Shown: piece after piece, positions 25,177 through 33,889 of the stretch
How the letters are laid out: each line of letters starts with the position of its first letter
How positions within the stretch are numbered: position 1 is the first letter of the stretch
From: Streptomyces sp. ISL-10
Lineage (GTDB): Bacteria; Actinomycetota; Actinomycetes; Streptomycetales; Streptomycetaceae
Length of the DNA stretch: 64,000 bases
Direction: 5' to 3'
Assembly: GCF_018614575.1 (NCBI RefSeq)
Contig: NZ_JAGGOJ010000013.1
Span: 211,146 to 275,145 of the forward strand
The notes under the pieces: generated by a model
Databases searched by the model: none
Told to the model about the DNA's origin: nothing
Seen by the model: only the letters and a program-made list of their open reading frames with translations
Position numbers and translations under genes: made by a program

Positions 25177-26160
25177 ATGAGCAGCAACGAGCAGCCGCGC
25201 GGTCCGATCGACTCGTCCCGCATCCCGCGGTACGCCGGACCCGCCACGTTCGCCCGGCTGCCCCGGCTCGACGAGGTCGGCACCGCCGATGTCGCCGTCG
25301 TCGGCGTCCCCTTCGACTCCGGGGTCTCCTACCGACCCGGTGCGCGCTTCGGCGGCAACGCCATCCGTGAGGCGTCGAGGCTTCTGCGCCCTTACAACCC
25401 GGCGCAGGACGCCTCGCCCTTCGCGCTCGCCCAGGTCGCCGACGCCGGCGACATCGCGGCCAACCCGTTCAACATCAACGAGGCCGTCGAGACCGTCGAG
25501 GCCGCGGCCGACGACCTGCTCGGCACCGGCGCGCGGATGATGACGCTCGGTGGCGACCACACCATCGCCCTGCCGCTGCTGCGCGCCGTCGCCAAGAAGC
25601 ACGGCCCCGTCGCCCTGCTCCACTTCGACGCGCACCTGGACACCTGGGACACGTACTTCGGCGCGGAGTACACGCACGGCACCCCGTTCCGCCGGGCCGT
25701 CGAGGAGGGCATCCTCGACACCGAGGCGCTGTCCCACGTCGGCACCCGCGGCCCCCTGTACGGCAAGCAGGACCTCACCGACGACGAGAAGATGGGCTTC
25801 GGCATCGTCACCTCCGCCGACATCTACCGCCGCGGCGCCGACGAGGTCGCCGACCAGCTGCGCCAGCGCATCGGCGACCGCCCGCTCTACATCTCCATCG
25901 ACATCGACTGCCTCGACCCCGCGCACGCGCCCGGCACCGGCACCCCGGAGGCGGGCGGCATGACCTCCCGCGAGCTCCTGGAGATCCTGCGCGGCCTCGC
26001 CTCCTGCAACCTGGTCTCGGCGGACGTGGTGGAGGTGGCCCCGGCGTACGACCACGCCGAGATCACCGCCGTCGCCGCCTCGCACACGGCCTACGAGCTG
26101 ACGACGATCATGTCCCGCCAGATCGCGGAGGCCAGGAACACGGAGGCCGGGATCAAGTGA
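25177..26160 (+). CDS. Agmatinase/guanidinobutyrase-family ureohydrolase, 327 aa
   Basis: Mn-dependent hydrolase that releases urea from a guanidino compound. All six metal ligands are visible: His128 (GGDHT), Asp151, His153 and Asp155 (FDAHLDTWD), Asp242 and Asp244 (SIDIDCLDP). It is annotated as speB (agmatinase) in many streptomycetes, but guanidinobutyrase and other guanidino acids fit as well. Context (importer upstream, TPP decarboxylase-like enzyme overlapping downstream, PucR control) argues for catabolism rather than polyamine synthesis. ATG at 25177 follows GAAGGAAGG; an in-frame ATG at 25150 would add nine charged residues. Confidence 0.88.
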   Translation: MSSNEQPRGPIDSSRIPRYAGPATFARLPRLDEVGTADVAVVGVPFDSGVSYRPGARFGGNAIREASRLLRPYNPAQDASPFALAQVADAGDIAANPFNINEAVETVEAAADDLLGTGARMMTLGGDHTIALPLLRAVAKKHGPVALLHFDAHLDTWDTYFGAEYTHGTPFRRAVEEGILDTEALSHVGTRGPLYGKQDLTDDEKMGFGIVTSADIYRRGADEVADQLRQRIGDRPLYISIDIDCLDPAHAPGTGTPEAGGMTSRELLEILRGLASCNLVSADVVEVAPAYDHAEITAVAASHTAYELTTIMSRQIAEARNTEAGIK

Positions 26161-27839
26161 CCCACGACCACGACCTGGTGCTGCGGCCCACCGCCGCCCA
26201 GACCGAGGCCGCGCTGAACCCGCCCGCCGGGCGCAACGGCGGTGACCTCGTCGTCGAGACCCTCCAAGGACTCGGCGCGACCACCGTCTTCGGCCTGCCC
26301 GGCCAGCACGCGCTCGGCATGTTCGACGCGCTGCGCCGCTCGTCGCTGAACTACGTCGGGCTGCGCGTCGAGAACAACGCGGGCTTCGCCGCCGACGCCT
26401 ACGGCCGCATCACCGGCGAGGCGGCACCGCTGCTGCTGTCCACCGGCCCCGGCGCCCTGATGTCGCTCGCCGCGCTCCAGGAGGCCGCCGCGGCGTCGGC
26501 GCCCGTGCTCGCGATCGGCAGCCAGGTCCCCACAGCCGGGCTCGGCGGCGGACGCCACGGCTACCTGCACGAACTGCGCGACCAGCAGGCGTCGTTCCGC
26601 GACATCGTCAAGTCCGTGCACACCGTGCGCACCGCCTCGCAGATCCCGTCGGCGATCGCGGCGGCGTGGGAGTCGGCTCTGACCGCGCCGCACGGACCGG
26701 TCTGGGTCGAGATCCCGCAGGACGTGCTGCTCGCCGAGACCACCCTGCCGGTCGTCACGGCGATGGACGCCACGCCCGAGGACGTCGTACCGCGTCCCGA
26801 ACTGACCGCCGTGGCCGCGCACCTGCTGTCCACCGCCACCCGCCCGGTGATCGTCGCGGGCGGCGGAGTCGTACGCTCCGACGCGTCCGGCAAGCTGCGC
26901 GCGCTCGCCGAGAGGATCGACGCACCGGTCGTCACCACCTTCGGCGGCAAGGGCGCGTTCCCCTGGGAGCACCCGCTGTCCCTCCAGTCCTGGCTGGAGG
27001 ACCGCCACACGACCGACTTCCTGGAGTCGGCCGACGTGCTGCTCGTCGTAGGCTCCGGCCTCGGCGAACTGTCGTCGAACTACCACACGTTCGCCCCGCG
27101 CGGCCGCGTGATCCAGATCGAGGCCGACCTCGGCAAGCTGGAGTCCAACCACGCCGGCCTCGGCATCCACGCGGACGCGCGCCTCGCGCTGTCCGCCCTG
27201 CTGGAGACGGTGGAGGAGCGTCGCGATCCGTCGGCCGCCGACGCCGTGCGCGAGGTCCTCGCCAAGGTCGGCGACCGGATCGCCGCCCAGGAACTGACCC
27301 TGGAGCAGCAGATCCTCGCCTACGTGCGCGAGGCACTGCCGGACGACTCGCCCAGCTTCTGGGACATGACGATCCTGGCGTACTGGGCCTGGTCCGCCTT
27401 CGACGCCCGCCGCCCGAACACGATGCACTCCGCCCAGGGCGCCGGCGGCCTCGGCTACGGCTTCCCGGCGGCGCTCGGCGCGGCGGCCGCCGACCCCACG
27501 CGTCCCGTCCTCGCCGTCTCGGGCGACGGCGGCGCGATGTACTCGATCGCGGAGCTCGCCACGGCCCGCCAGTACGACCTGCCGGTCACCTGGCTGATCG
27601 TGGACGACGGCGGTTACGGCATCCTGCGCGAGTACATGACGGACGCGTTCGGCAGGGCGACGGCGACGGAACTGGCGCGTCCGGACTTCGTGGCGCTCGC
27701 CGAGTCCTTCGGCGTGCCGGCGACCCGTACGACCCCGGGCACGCTGGCCGAGGACCTGGCCAAGGCCCTGGCCCAGCCGGGTCCCTCGGTCGTGGTGCTC
27801 CCGGCCCTGCTGCGGATGTTCGCGCCGACGCACCTCTGA
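26157..27839 (+). CDS. Thiamine-pyrophosphate enzyme (AHAS/IlvB-like), 560 aa
   Basis: TPP-dependent lyase or decarboxylase of the acetolactate synthase superfamily. The PYR domain has the activating Glu72 (RVENNAGFAADAYGR), a central Rossmann domain follows, and the PP domain binds TPP through GDGG at about 456-459; the motif ends DDGGYG instead of the usual NN. The GTG start overlaps the ureohydrolase stop by 4 bp, so they are translated together. A possible role is decarboxylation of 2-ketoarginine to 4-guanidinobutyraldehyde, as AruI does in Pseudomonas, but this is inference. Real acetolactate synthase is unlikely without its small subunit. Confidence 0.85.
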   Translation: MTHDHDLVLRPTAAQTEAALNPPAGRNGGDLVVETLQGLGATTVFGLPGQHALGMFDALRRSSLNYVGLRVENNAGFAADAYGRITGEAAPLLLSTGPGALMSLAALQEAAAASAPVLAIGSQVPTAGLGGGRHGYLHELRDQQASFRDIVKSVHTVRTASQIPSAIAAAWESALTAPHGPVWVEIPQDVLLAETTLPVVTAMDATPEDVVPRPELTAVAAHLLSTATRPVIVAGGGVVRSDASGKLRALAERIDAPVVTTFGGKGAFPWEHPLSLQSWLEDRHTTDFLESADVLLVVGSGLGELSSNYHTFAPRGRVIQIEADLGKLESNHAGLGIHADARLALSALLETVEERRDPSAADAVREVLAKVGDRIAAQELTLEQQILAYVREALPDDSPSFWDMTILAYWAWSAFDARRPNTMHSAQGAGGLGYGFPAALGAAAADPTRPVLAVSGDGGAMYSIAELATARQYDLPVTWLIVDDGGYGILREYMTDAFGRATATELARPDFVALAESFGVPATRTTPGTLAEDLAKALAQPGPSVVVLPALLRMFAPTHL

Positions 27840-27882
27840 CCGACCCGCCCGCCGGCCCCGCCCCGGCGACCCGGTCCGCCGG

Positions 27883-27914
27883 CCCCGCCGCCCGACTCCC
27901 CCGGGGCGGCGGGG
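27883..27914. terminator. GC-rich hairpin after the TPP-enzyme operon
   Basis: CCCCGCCGCCC (27883-27893) pairs with GGGCGGCGGGG (27904-27914): an 11-bp stem with a 10-nt loop and no T-run. It lies between the convergent TPP-enzyme and SnoaL-like genes. Confidence 0.6.
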
Positions 27915-27942
27915 TCCGGCTCGTGGGGCAGGGGTCGGTCCG

Positions 27943-28344
27943 TCAGGTCGTGGCGGCGAACGAATGGTGCTCGTGCGCGACCACCCAGCGGCCCCGCTCC
28001 CTGCGGAGCCCCACGGTCAGCCGCAGCCGTGTCTTCGGGTGCTCGGCCAGCTCCTGCGGGGTGCCGCAGCGCAGCAGCGCGTGCGCGAAGGCGACGTCGT
28101 CGCCCGCGGTGACGTCGAGGGACAGAATCTCGAACGACGCGCCCTGCGTCGCCTGCCACCCGAAGAACGGCGGCCATGTCTCGCGATAGGCGTCGATGCC
28201 GCGGACGCCCTCGTGGGGCGCCGGCACGTCGAACATGACGATGTCGTCGGCGTGATCCACCAGCACGCCTTCCAGATCGCCCTGGTGGACGGCCCGGGCC
28301 CACTGCTCGATCAGGGTCCGGATCTGCTGTTCGTCGATGCCCAT
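27943..28344 (-). CDS. SnoaL/NTF2-like protein (SgcJ/EcaC type), 133 aa
   Basis: Single cone-shaped NTF2-like domain: N-terminal helix IRTLIEQWARAVHQGDLEGVL, acidic DHADDIVMFDVP, and the closing strands RLRLTVGLRRERGRWVVAHEHHSF. Such proteins are isomerases, cyclase-like enzymes or binding proteins; no catalytic assignment is possible. Length is typical. A second NTF2-like gene lies 0.6 kb away on the same strand, but the two are separated by a repeat array and a decayed gene. Confidence 0.82.
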   Translation of the reverse strand: MGIDEQQIRTLIEQWARAVHQGDLEGVLVDHADDIVMFDVPAPHEGVRGIDAYRETWPPFFGWQATQGASFEILSLDVTAGDDVAFAHALLRCGTPQELAEHPKTRLRLTVGLRRERGRWVVAHEHHSFAATT

Positions 28345-28400
28345 GGCACTGCTCCCCTCGACGGTCCCCGCAAATTGGACTCGGCCGCGCCGTGGAACTC

Positions 28401-28502
28401 ATCGCTCACGCGCATCGCTCACGCGCATCGCTCACGCGCATCGCTCACGCGCATCGCTCACGCGCATCGCTCACGCGCATCGCTCACGCGCATCGCTCAC
28501 GC
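28401..28502. repeat. 13-bp tandem repeat array (about 7.8 copies)
   Basis: The unit ATCGCTCACGCGC is repeated seven times without a mismatch from 28401 to 28491, followed by a partial eighth unit to 28502. Perfect identity suggests recent expansion or contraction. As 13 is not a multiple of 3, each copy change shifts any reading frame across it. The stop codon of the minus-strand remnant gene lies inside the array. Confidence 0.95.
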
Positions 28503-28926
28503 CGGCGGGGCGGATCCGCCCCGTACGCCGCGACGACCGCCTGCGTCCGGTCCCGGACACCGGAATGGCCGACACCGCGCTCACCTGCGTCCTGACCGTC
28601 TCCGTGCCCACGACCAGCTGCGCGGCGATCTCCGCGTCCGCAGGGCCCCGCGCCAACAGCCGCAGCACCGCTGCCTCGCGATCCGTCAGGGCGGCCCGTT
28701 TCATCGCCGCCCGTGCCGCACCCGCCCGCACCACGGCCACGGTGAGCGCGTGCCCGATCGAGTCGTGCAGCTCACGGGTGGTGCGATTGCGTTCCAGCAG
28801 CTGCTCCGTGCGCTCCTCCCGGGCGGCGAGCCGCTCCGCGGCTGACGTCCCGAGGAATCGGCGGGCGATGGCTGGGCCGGCCCGCGATGGCTGGGCCCCC
28901 GGGAGGGTCCGGGCTGCCGTGGTCAT
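28471..28926 (-). pseudogene. Decayed two-component remnant: kinase H-box joined to LuxR HTH
   Basis: The frame reads 151 codons. Residues ~35-75 are a HisKA_3 segment with the kinase His in RTTRELHDSIGHAL. It runs directly (KRAALTDREAAVLRLLARG) into a LuxR-type HTH of a response regulator, so the rest of the kinase and the receiver are missing. After VRTQVSAVSAIP the frame is lost; in the next frame the usual HTH end RDRTQAVVAAYGADPP can be read, which shows a one-base deletion near 28570. The open frame then ends inside the 13-bp array. Its ATG overlaps the stop of the upstream NTF2-like gene (ATGA), so it may still be translated as a short chimeric protein. Confidence 0.75.
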
Positions 28927-29414
28927 CTCCGGGCGGCCGGCTCCGGCGCACCCGCCGGGGCCTCCGGCAGCCGCGGCGGCGTCCCCTGTGTCCACGCGAT
29001 GCGCAGCGCCGTCGCCGAGATGCGCCAGCCCGCCGTCGTCCTGACCAGCTCCGTGTCGGTGCGGCCGGCGGAGACGAAGACCTCCTCGGAGCCGTCCGCC
29101 AGGACATGGGTGCTCAGCTGGGCGCCGCGGGCCGTGGCCCGGTCGCCGTCGATCTCGATCACGGGGCCGGCGCCCAGGTGCACGGTCCGGTCGAACAGGG
29201 CCATGGCGCGGCCGACCGTGGCCAGCACGGCGTCGCGGCCGTGGACCGTGCCGACGGGCATCTCGGCCGTGACGTCCTCGGTGTGGAAGGCGCGGGCCCA
29301 CTCCTCGTCGATGACGCCCTCGTCGAGGGAGCGGAGGTAGCGGTCGAGGAGGTCGGTGATCTCGGCCCGGTCGGTCAGTGCGCGCAGCTCGCGCTGCATC
29401 TCGGTGATGTCCAT
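28923..29414 (-). CDS. SnoaL/NTF2-like protein, 163 aa
   Basis: NTF2-like fold covering residues 5-145: AEITDLLDRYLRSLDEGVIDEEWARAFHTEDVTAEMPVG is the typical first half, and TELVRTTAGWRISATALRIAWTQG the last strands; a Pro/Ala-rich tail follows. Substrate and reaction are unknown. The stop overlaps the start of the decayed kinase/HTH remnant by 4 bp, an arrangement that probably predates the decay of that gene. ATG start at 29414. Confidence 0.82.
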   Translation of the reverse strand: MDITEMQRELRALTDRAEITDLLDRYLRSLDEGVIDEEWARAFHTEDVTAEMPVGTVHGRDAVLATVGRAMALFDRTVHLGAGPVIEIDGDRATARGAQLSTHVLADGSEEVFVSAGRTDTELVRTTAGWRISATALRIAWTQGTPPRLPEAPAGAPEPAARR

Positions 29415-29448
29415 GACCGAGAGCCTGGTACCTCGAGCGCGCCTGAGG

Positions 29449-29940
29449 TCAAGGGCGGGGCCGGAGGTCCGCCACGAAGCCGAGGTCCACCGGCCCGGCG
29501 TCCGTGCCGGCCTGCACGGACGTCAGCACGGACGGCAGCTGCGGCGGCCACAGGGCCTCGTGCGCGGTGGCCAGTTCGTCGGGGGTCCACCAGCGCCAGT
29601 GCAGGATCCTGTCGGCGGCCCGGGCGTCCGCCGCTTGGGAGGCCGGATCCCGGCGCGGCCCGTACGCCAGGTAGATGTGCTCGTGCTGGCGCACCGGGAC
29701 GCCCGCCCGGGTGAAGTCGTGCTCCCAGGTGCACAGCAGCCGGCCCGGCTCCAGATCGGCCCAGCCCGTCTCCTCCCGCAGCTCCCGCAGCGCCCCGTGC
29801 CGGGGTGTCTCCTCGGGTTCCAGGCCGCCGCCGGGCATCGCCCAGTGCACGCCGACCTCCTCGTTGTCGTAGCGGAAGAGGAAGACCGATCCCTCGGGGT
29901 CGAGGACGGCCACCCGGGCCGCGCGGCGTGGTGTGCGCAT
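29449..29940 (-). CDS. Nudix hydrolase, 163 aa
   Basis: Hydrolyses a nucleoside diphosphate linked to another group; the actual substrate is not predictable. The Nudix box GX5EX7REUXEEXGU is complete at about residues 37-60 (GGGLEPEETP...REETGW), and the strand VFLFRYDNEEVGVHWAMPGGG precedes it. The C-terminal third has HWRWWTPDEL, common in MutT-like cleaning enzymes. Divergent from the ABC exporter gene with about 145 bp between starts. It seems to be a single-gene unit. Confidence 0.9.
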   Translation of the reverse strand: MRTPRRAARVAVLDPEGSVFLFRYDNEEVGVHWAMPGGGLEPEETPRHGALRELREETGWADLEPGRLLCTWEHDFTRAGVPVRQHEHIYLAYGPRRDPASQAADARAADRILHWRWWTPDELATAHEALWPPQLPSVLTSVQAGTDAGPVDLGFVADLRPRP

Positions 29941-30085
29941 CCCCGTATCCGATCACGGTCCTAGGACCTGCGACCGGTATTTGTTGCGTCGGGATGAAAT
30001 CCGCTCCGGTCCGCGTTGGTGCCTTCCGGAAGATCAGATCAGCGGAGTCAACAGCGGAATCACGGCATTCGACGGGGAGGCCCAC

Positions 30086-33000
30086 GTGGCGGCGGCTCGA
30101 AAAGAGGACGGCTGGGCGCGTCGGCTGGCCGGTTACGCCTGGCGTTACCGGCGCAACGTGGTGCTCGCTCTCGGCTCCTCCCTCGGCGGCATGGCCCTCA
30201 TGGCGCTGGTGCCGCTCATCACCAAGGTCGTCATCGACGACGTCATCGGTGCGAAGACGCGCTCCCTCGCGGTGTGGACCGGTCTGCTGATCGCCGCCGC
30301 CGTCGCGGTGTACGTACTCACCTTCATCCGCCGCTACTACGGCGGCCGTCTCGCGCTCGACGTCCAGCACGACCTCCGCACCGACATGTACGGCACGATC
30401 ACCCGGCTGGACGGGCGGCGCCAGGACGAGTTGTCGACCGGCCAGGTCGTCGGGCGGGCGACCAGCGACCTTCAGCTCATCCAGGGGCTGCTCTTCATGC
30501 TGCCGATGACCATCGGCAACTTCCTGCTGTTCGCGATCTCCCTGGCCATCATGGCCTGGCTGTCGATCCCGCTCACCCTGATCGCCCTCGCCGTCGCCCC
30601 CGCCCTGTGGATCATCGCCAAGCGCAGCCGCGTCCGGCTGCACCCCGCCACCTGGTACGCCCAGAGCCAGGCCGGCGCCGTCGCCGGAGTCGTCGACGGG
30701 GCCGTGTCGGGCGTGCGGGTCGTGAAGGGGTTCGGGCAGGAGGAGCAGGAGACCGGCAAGCTGCGCGAGGCCGGTCGCAGGCTGTTCGCCGGCAGGCTGC
30801 GCACCATCCGCCTGAACTCGCGGTACACGCCCGCCCTCCAGGCCGTTCCGGCGCTCGGGCAGGTGGCCATGCTCGCGCTCGGCGGCTGGCTGGCGACGAA
30901 GGGCGAGATCACACTCGGCACGTTCGTCGCCTTCTCCGCCTATCTCGCCCAGCTCGTCGGCCCGGTCCGCATGCTCGCCATGGTGCTCACCGTCGGACAG
31001 CAGGCACGGGCCGGCGTGGAGCGCGTGCTGGAGCTCATCGACACCGAGCCGAGCCTGCGCGAGGGCACGAAGGAACTCCCGGCGGACACAGAGGCGAGCG
31101 TCGAGTTCGACGACGTGAGCTTCGCCTATGCGGACGGCAGGCCGGTCCTGGACGGCTTCTCGCTGGAGATCCGCCCCGGTGAGACCGTCGCCGTCGTCGG
31201 CGCGTCCGGCAGCGGCAAGTCCACCGTGTCGCTCCTGCTGCCGCGCTTCTACGACGTCACGCGCGGCGCCGTCCTCGTCGGCGGACACGACGTGCGCGAG
31301 CTGACCTACGACTCGCTGCGGGCCGCCATCGGGCTCGTGCCAGAGGACAGCTTCCTGTTTTCCGACACCGTCCGCGCGAACATCGCGTACGGCAAGCCGG
31401 ACGCCACCCAGGAGGAGATCGACCGGGCCGCCCGCGCTGCCATGGCCGACCGGTTCATCACCGATCTGCCCGACGGCTACGACACCAAGGTCGGCGAGCA
31501 CGGACTGACCCTCTCCGGCGGTCAGCGCCAGCGCATCGCGCTGGCCCGCGCGATCCTCACCGACCCGCGCCTGCTCCTGCTCGACGACGCCACCTCCGCC
31601 GTCGACGCCCGCGTCGAGCACGAGATCCACGAAGCCCTCAAGCACGTGATGGCGGGCCGTACGACGCTGCTGATCGCGCACCGCCGCTCCACGCTCAACC
31701 TCGCCGACCGCATCGCGGTCCTGGACGGCGGCCGGCTGGCCGACATCGGCACGCACGAGGAGCTGCAACAGCGTTCCGCGCTCTACCGGCGGCTGCTGAC
31801 CGACCCGGACGAGCTCGGCGGCGTCTCGCCCGGCCATGTGCTCCCGCAGTCCGCCCCCGGGCCCGAGGAGGACCGCACCGTACGGGACGAGCTGGACGCG
31901 GAGTTCGACGCCGAGCGCGGCATCACCCCACGGCTGTGGGTGCGCGATGAACGAGCCGAAGAGGCCAGAGAGGCCAAGGACGCCGCGGGCGCCACCCCCG
32001 AACTGCTCGCCCAGGTCGAGGCGCTGCCCCCGGCCACGGACAGACCCGACATCGACGAGGCACGGGCGGTGCGGCCCGAACCGGCCGACGCCCGCTCCGG
32101 GGAGGGGGGCCGGCTCCGCGGCCTCCTGCGCGGTTTCGGCCGGCCCCTGCTGGTCAGCCTGCTGCTCGTCGCCGTCGACGCGGGCATGGGCCTGCTCCTG
32201 CCCGTGCTGATCCGGCACGGCATCGACGAGGGTGTCGTACAGGTCTCGCTCGGTGCCGTGTGGGCGGCGTCCCTCCTCGCGCTCGGCACCGTCGTCGTGC
32301 AGTGGGCCGCCCAGACGGGCGAGATCCGCATGACCGGCCGCACCGGCGAGCGGGTCCTGTACGCCCTGCGTCTGAAGATCTTCGCGCAGCTCCAGCGGCT
32401 CGGCCTGGATTACTACGAGCGTGAGCTGACCGGCCGGATCATGACCCGGATGACCACCGATGTGGACGCCCTGTCGACGTTCCTCCAGACGGGACTGGTC
32501 ACCGCGTTCGTCTCGGTGGTCACCTTCTTCGGCATCATGGTCGCGCTCGTCGTCATCGACGTGCAGCTGGCACTGGTCGTCTTCGCCACTTTGCCGGTCC
32601 TGATCGTCGGCACGTACTTCTTCCGCCGGAAGAGCGTGAAGGCGTACGAGCTGGCCCGCGAGCGCATCAGTGTCGTCAACGCCGACCTCCAGGAGTCCGT
32701 GTCCGGGCTGCGGATCTTGCAGGCGTTCCGGCGGGAGCGCGACGGCGTGGCGGACTTCACGGCCCGCAGCGACAGCTACCGCCAGGCCCGTGTCCGCGGC
32801 CAGTGGCTGATCTCCGTCTACTTCCCCTTCGTCCAGCTGCTGGCCTCCGTGGCGGCCGCGGCCGTGCTGATCGTCGGCGGCGGCCGGGTGGACGCGGGGA
32901 CCTTCACCACGGGTGCGCTGGTCGCCTACCTGCTCTACATCGACCTGTTCTTCGCGCCCGTCCAGCAGCTCTCCCAGGTCTTCGACGGCTACCAGCAGGC

Positions 33001-33889
33001 CACCGTGTCGCTCGGACGGGTGCAGGAGCTGCTCCGCGAGCCCACCTCGACAGCGGCCGCGCGGCAGCCGCGCGAGGTGCGCGAACTGCGCGGCGACATC
33101 GCCTTCGAGAACGTGTCCTTCTCGTACGGGGACCAGGAGGAGGCGCTCACCGGCATCGACCTGCGCATCCCGGCCGGGCAGACCGTCGCCTTCGTCGGCG
33201 AGACCGGCGCGGGCAAGTCCACGCTGGTCAAACTGGTGGCCCGGTTCTACGACCCGACCGACGGCCGCATCACCGTCACTCTCAAGGGCTCCCCCCACGA
33301 AGGGGGGCCCGCCCGGGCCGACGGTTCTCGGGGAGGCGTGGACCTGCGCGAGCTGGACCTGACCGGTTACCGGCACCGGCTCGGCGTCGTCCCCCAGGAG
33401 GCGTACCTCTTCTCCGGCACGGTCCGCGACGCCATCGCCTACGGCCGCCCCGGCGCGAGCGACGCCGAGGTGGAGGCCGCGGCCCGGGCCGTCGGCGCGC
33501 ACGACATGATCGCCACTCTCGACGGCGGCTACCTTCACGAGGTCTCCGAGCGCGGGCGCAACCTCTCGGCCGGACAGCGCCAGCTGATCGCCCTCGCCCG
33601 TGCCGAGCTCGTCGACCCCGATGTGCTGCTGCTCGACGAGGCGACCGCCGCCCTGGACCTGGCGACCGAGGCGCAGGTCAACCAGGCCACCGACCGGTTG
33701 ACCGGCCGGCGCACCACGCTGGTGGTCGCGCACCGGCTCACCACCGCGGCCCGCGCCGACCGTGTCGTGGTGATGGACCACGGACGGGTCGCCGAGGACG
33801 GCACCCATGACGAACTCCTGGCGCGCGACGGCCACTACGCCGCCCTGTGGCGCACGTTCATAGGGGAGGACGAGCCCGCGACGGTGTGA
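30086..33889 (+). CDS. Fused ABC exporter, TMD-NBD-TMD-NBD, 1267 aa
   Basis: One chain carrying two half-exporters: six helices (about 15-320), ATPase 1, a charged linker (~570-680), six helices (~690-1000), ATPase 2. ATPase 1 has Walker A GASGSGKST (~372), signature LSGGQ (~476) and Walker B LLLLDDATS, with Asp at the catalytic Glu position. ATPase 2 has Walker A GETGAGKST (~1037), signature LSAGQ and canonical Walker B LLLDEATA. This is the asymmetry of exporters with one degenerate site. A ~19-residue insertion interrupts ATPase 2. The GTG start follows GGGGAGG. Probably exports lipids, peptides or drugs; substrate unknown. Confidence 0.93.
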   Translation: MAAARKEDGWARRLAGYAWRYRRNVVLALGSSLGGMALMALVPLITKVVIDDVIGAKTRSLAVWTGLLIAAAVAVYVLTFIRRYYGGRLALDVQHDLRTDMYGTITRLDGRRQDELSTGQVVGRATSDLQLIQGLLFMLPMTIGNFLLFAISLAIMAWLSIPLTLIALAVAPALWIIAKRSRVRLHPATWYAQSQAGAVAGVVDGAVSGVRVVKGFGQEEQETGKLREAGRRLFAGRLRTIRLNSRYTPALQAVPALGQVAMLALGGWLATKGEITLGTFVAFSAYLAQLVGPVRMLAMVLTVGQQARAGVERVLELIDTEPSLREGTKELPADTEASVEFDDVSFAYADGRPVLDGFSLEIRPGETVAVVGASGSGKSTVSLLLPRFYDVTRGAVLVGGHDVRELTYDSLRAAIGLVPEDSFLFSDTVRANIAYGKPDATQEEIDRAARAAMADRFITDLPDGYDTKVGEHGLTLSGGQRQRIALARAILTDPRLLLLDDATSAVDARVEHEIHEALKHVMAGRTTLLIAHRRSTLNLADRIAVLDGGRLADIGTHEELQQRSALYRRLLTDPDELGGVSPGHVLPQSAPGPEEDRTVRDELDAEFDAERGITPRLWVRDERAEEAREAKDAAGATPELLAQVEALPPATDRPDIDEARAVRPEPADARSGEGGRLRGLLRGFGRPLLVSLLLVAVDAGMGLLLPVLIRHGIDEGVVQVSLGAVWAASLLALGTVVVQWAAQTGEIRMTGRTGERVLYALRLKIFAQLQRLGLDYYERELTGRIMTRMTTDVDALSTFLQTGLVTAFVSVVTFFGIMVALVVIDVQLALVVFATLPVLIVGTYFFRRKSVKAYELARERISVVNADLQESVSGLRILQAFRRERDGVADFTARSDSYRQARVRGQWLISVYFPFVQLLASVAAAAVLIVGGGRVDAGTFTTGALVAYLLYIDLFFAPVQQLSQVFDGYQQATVSLGRVQELLREPTSTAAARQPREVRELRGDIAFENVSFSYGDQEEALTGIDLRIPAGQTVAFVGETGAGKSTLVKLVARFYDPTDGRITVTLKGSPHEGGPARADGSRGGVDLRELDLTGYRHRLGVVPQEAYLFSGTVRDAIAYGRPGASDAEVEAAARAVGAHDMIATLDGGYLHEVSERGRNLSAGQRQLIALARAELVDPDVLLLDEATAALDLATEAQVNQATDRLTGRRTTLVVAHRLTTAARADRVVVMDHGRVAEDGTHDELLARDGHYAALWRTFIGEDEPATV
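33278..33337 (+). other. In-frame ~57-60 bp insertion with hairpin inside ATPase domain 2
   Basis: Between RITVT and VDLRELDL the protein gains LKGSPHEGGPARADGSRGG; related ATPases go straight through a short turn. The DNA carries CTCCCCCC - ACGAA - GGGGGGCCC, an inverted repeat. It looks like a small mobile or slippage-derived insertion that kept the frame. It falls between Walker A and the Q-loop, where a surface loop could tolerate it. Confidence 0.55.

Noticed and set aside
23587..26085. Long minus-strand frame opposite the symporter and ureohydrolase genes
   Set aside because: Antisense artefact with Asp/Gly/His/Val-rich sequence; both plus-strand genes are clear.
28401..28502. CRISPR array
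   Set aside because: Units are 13 bp with no spacers and no cas genes.
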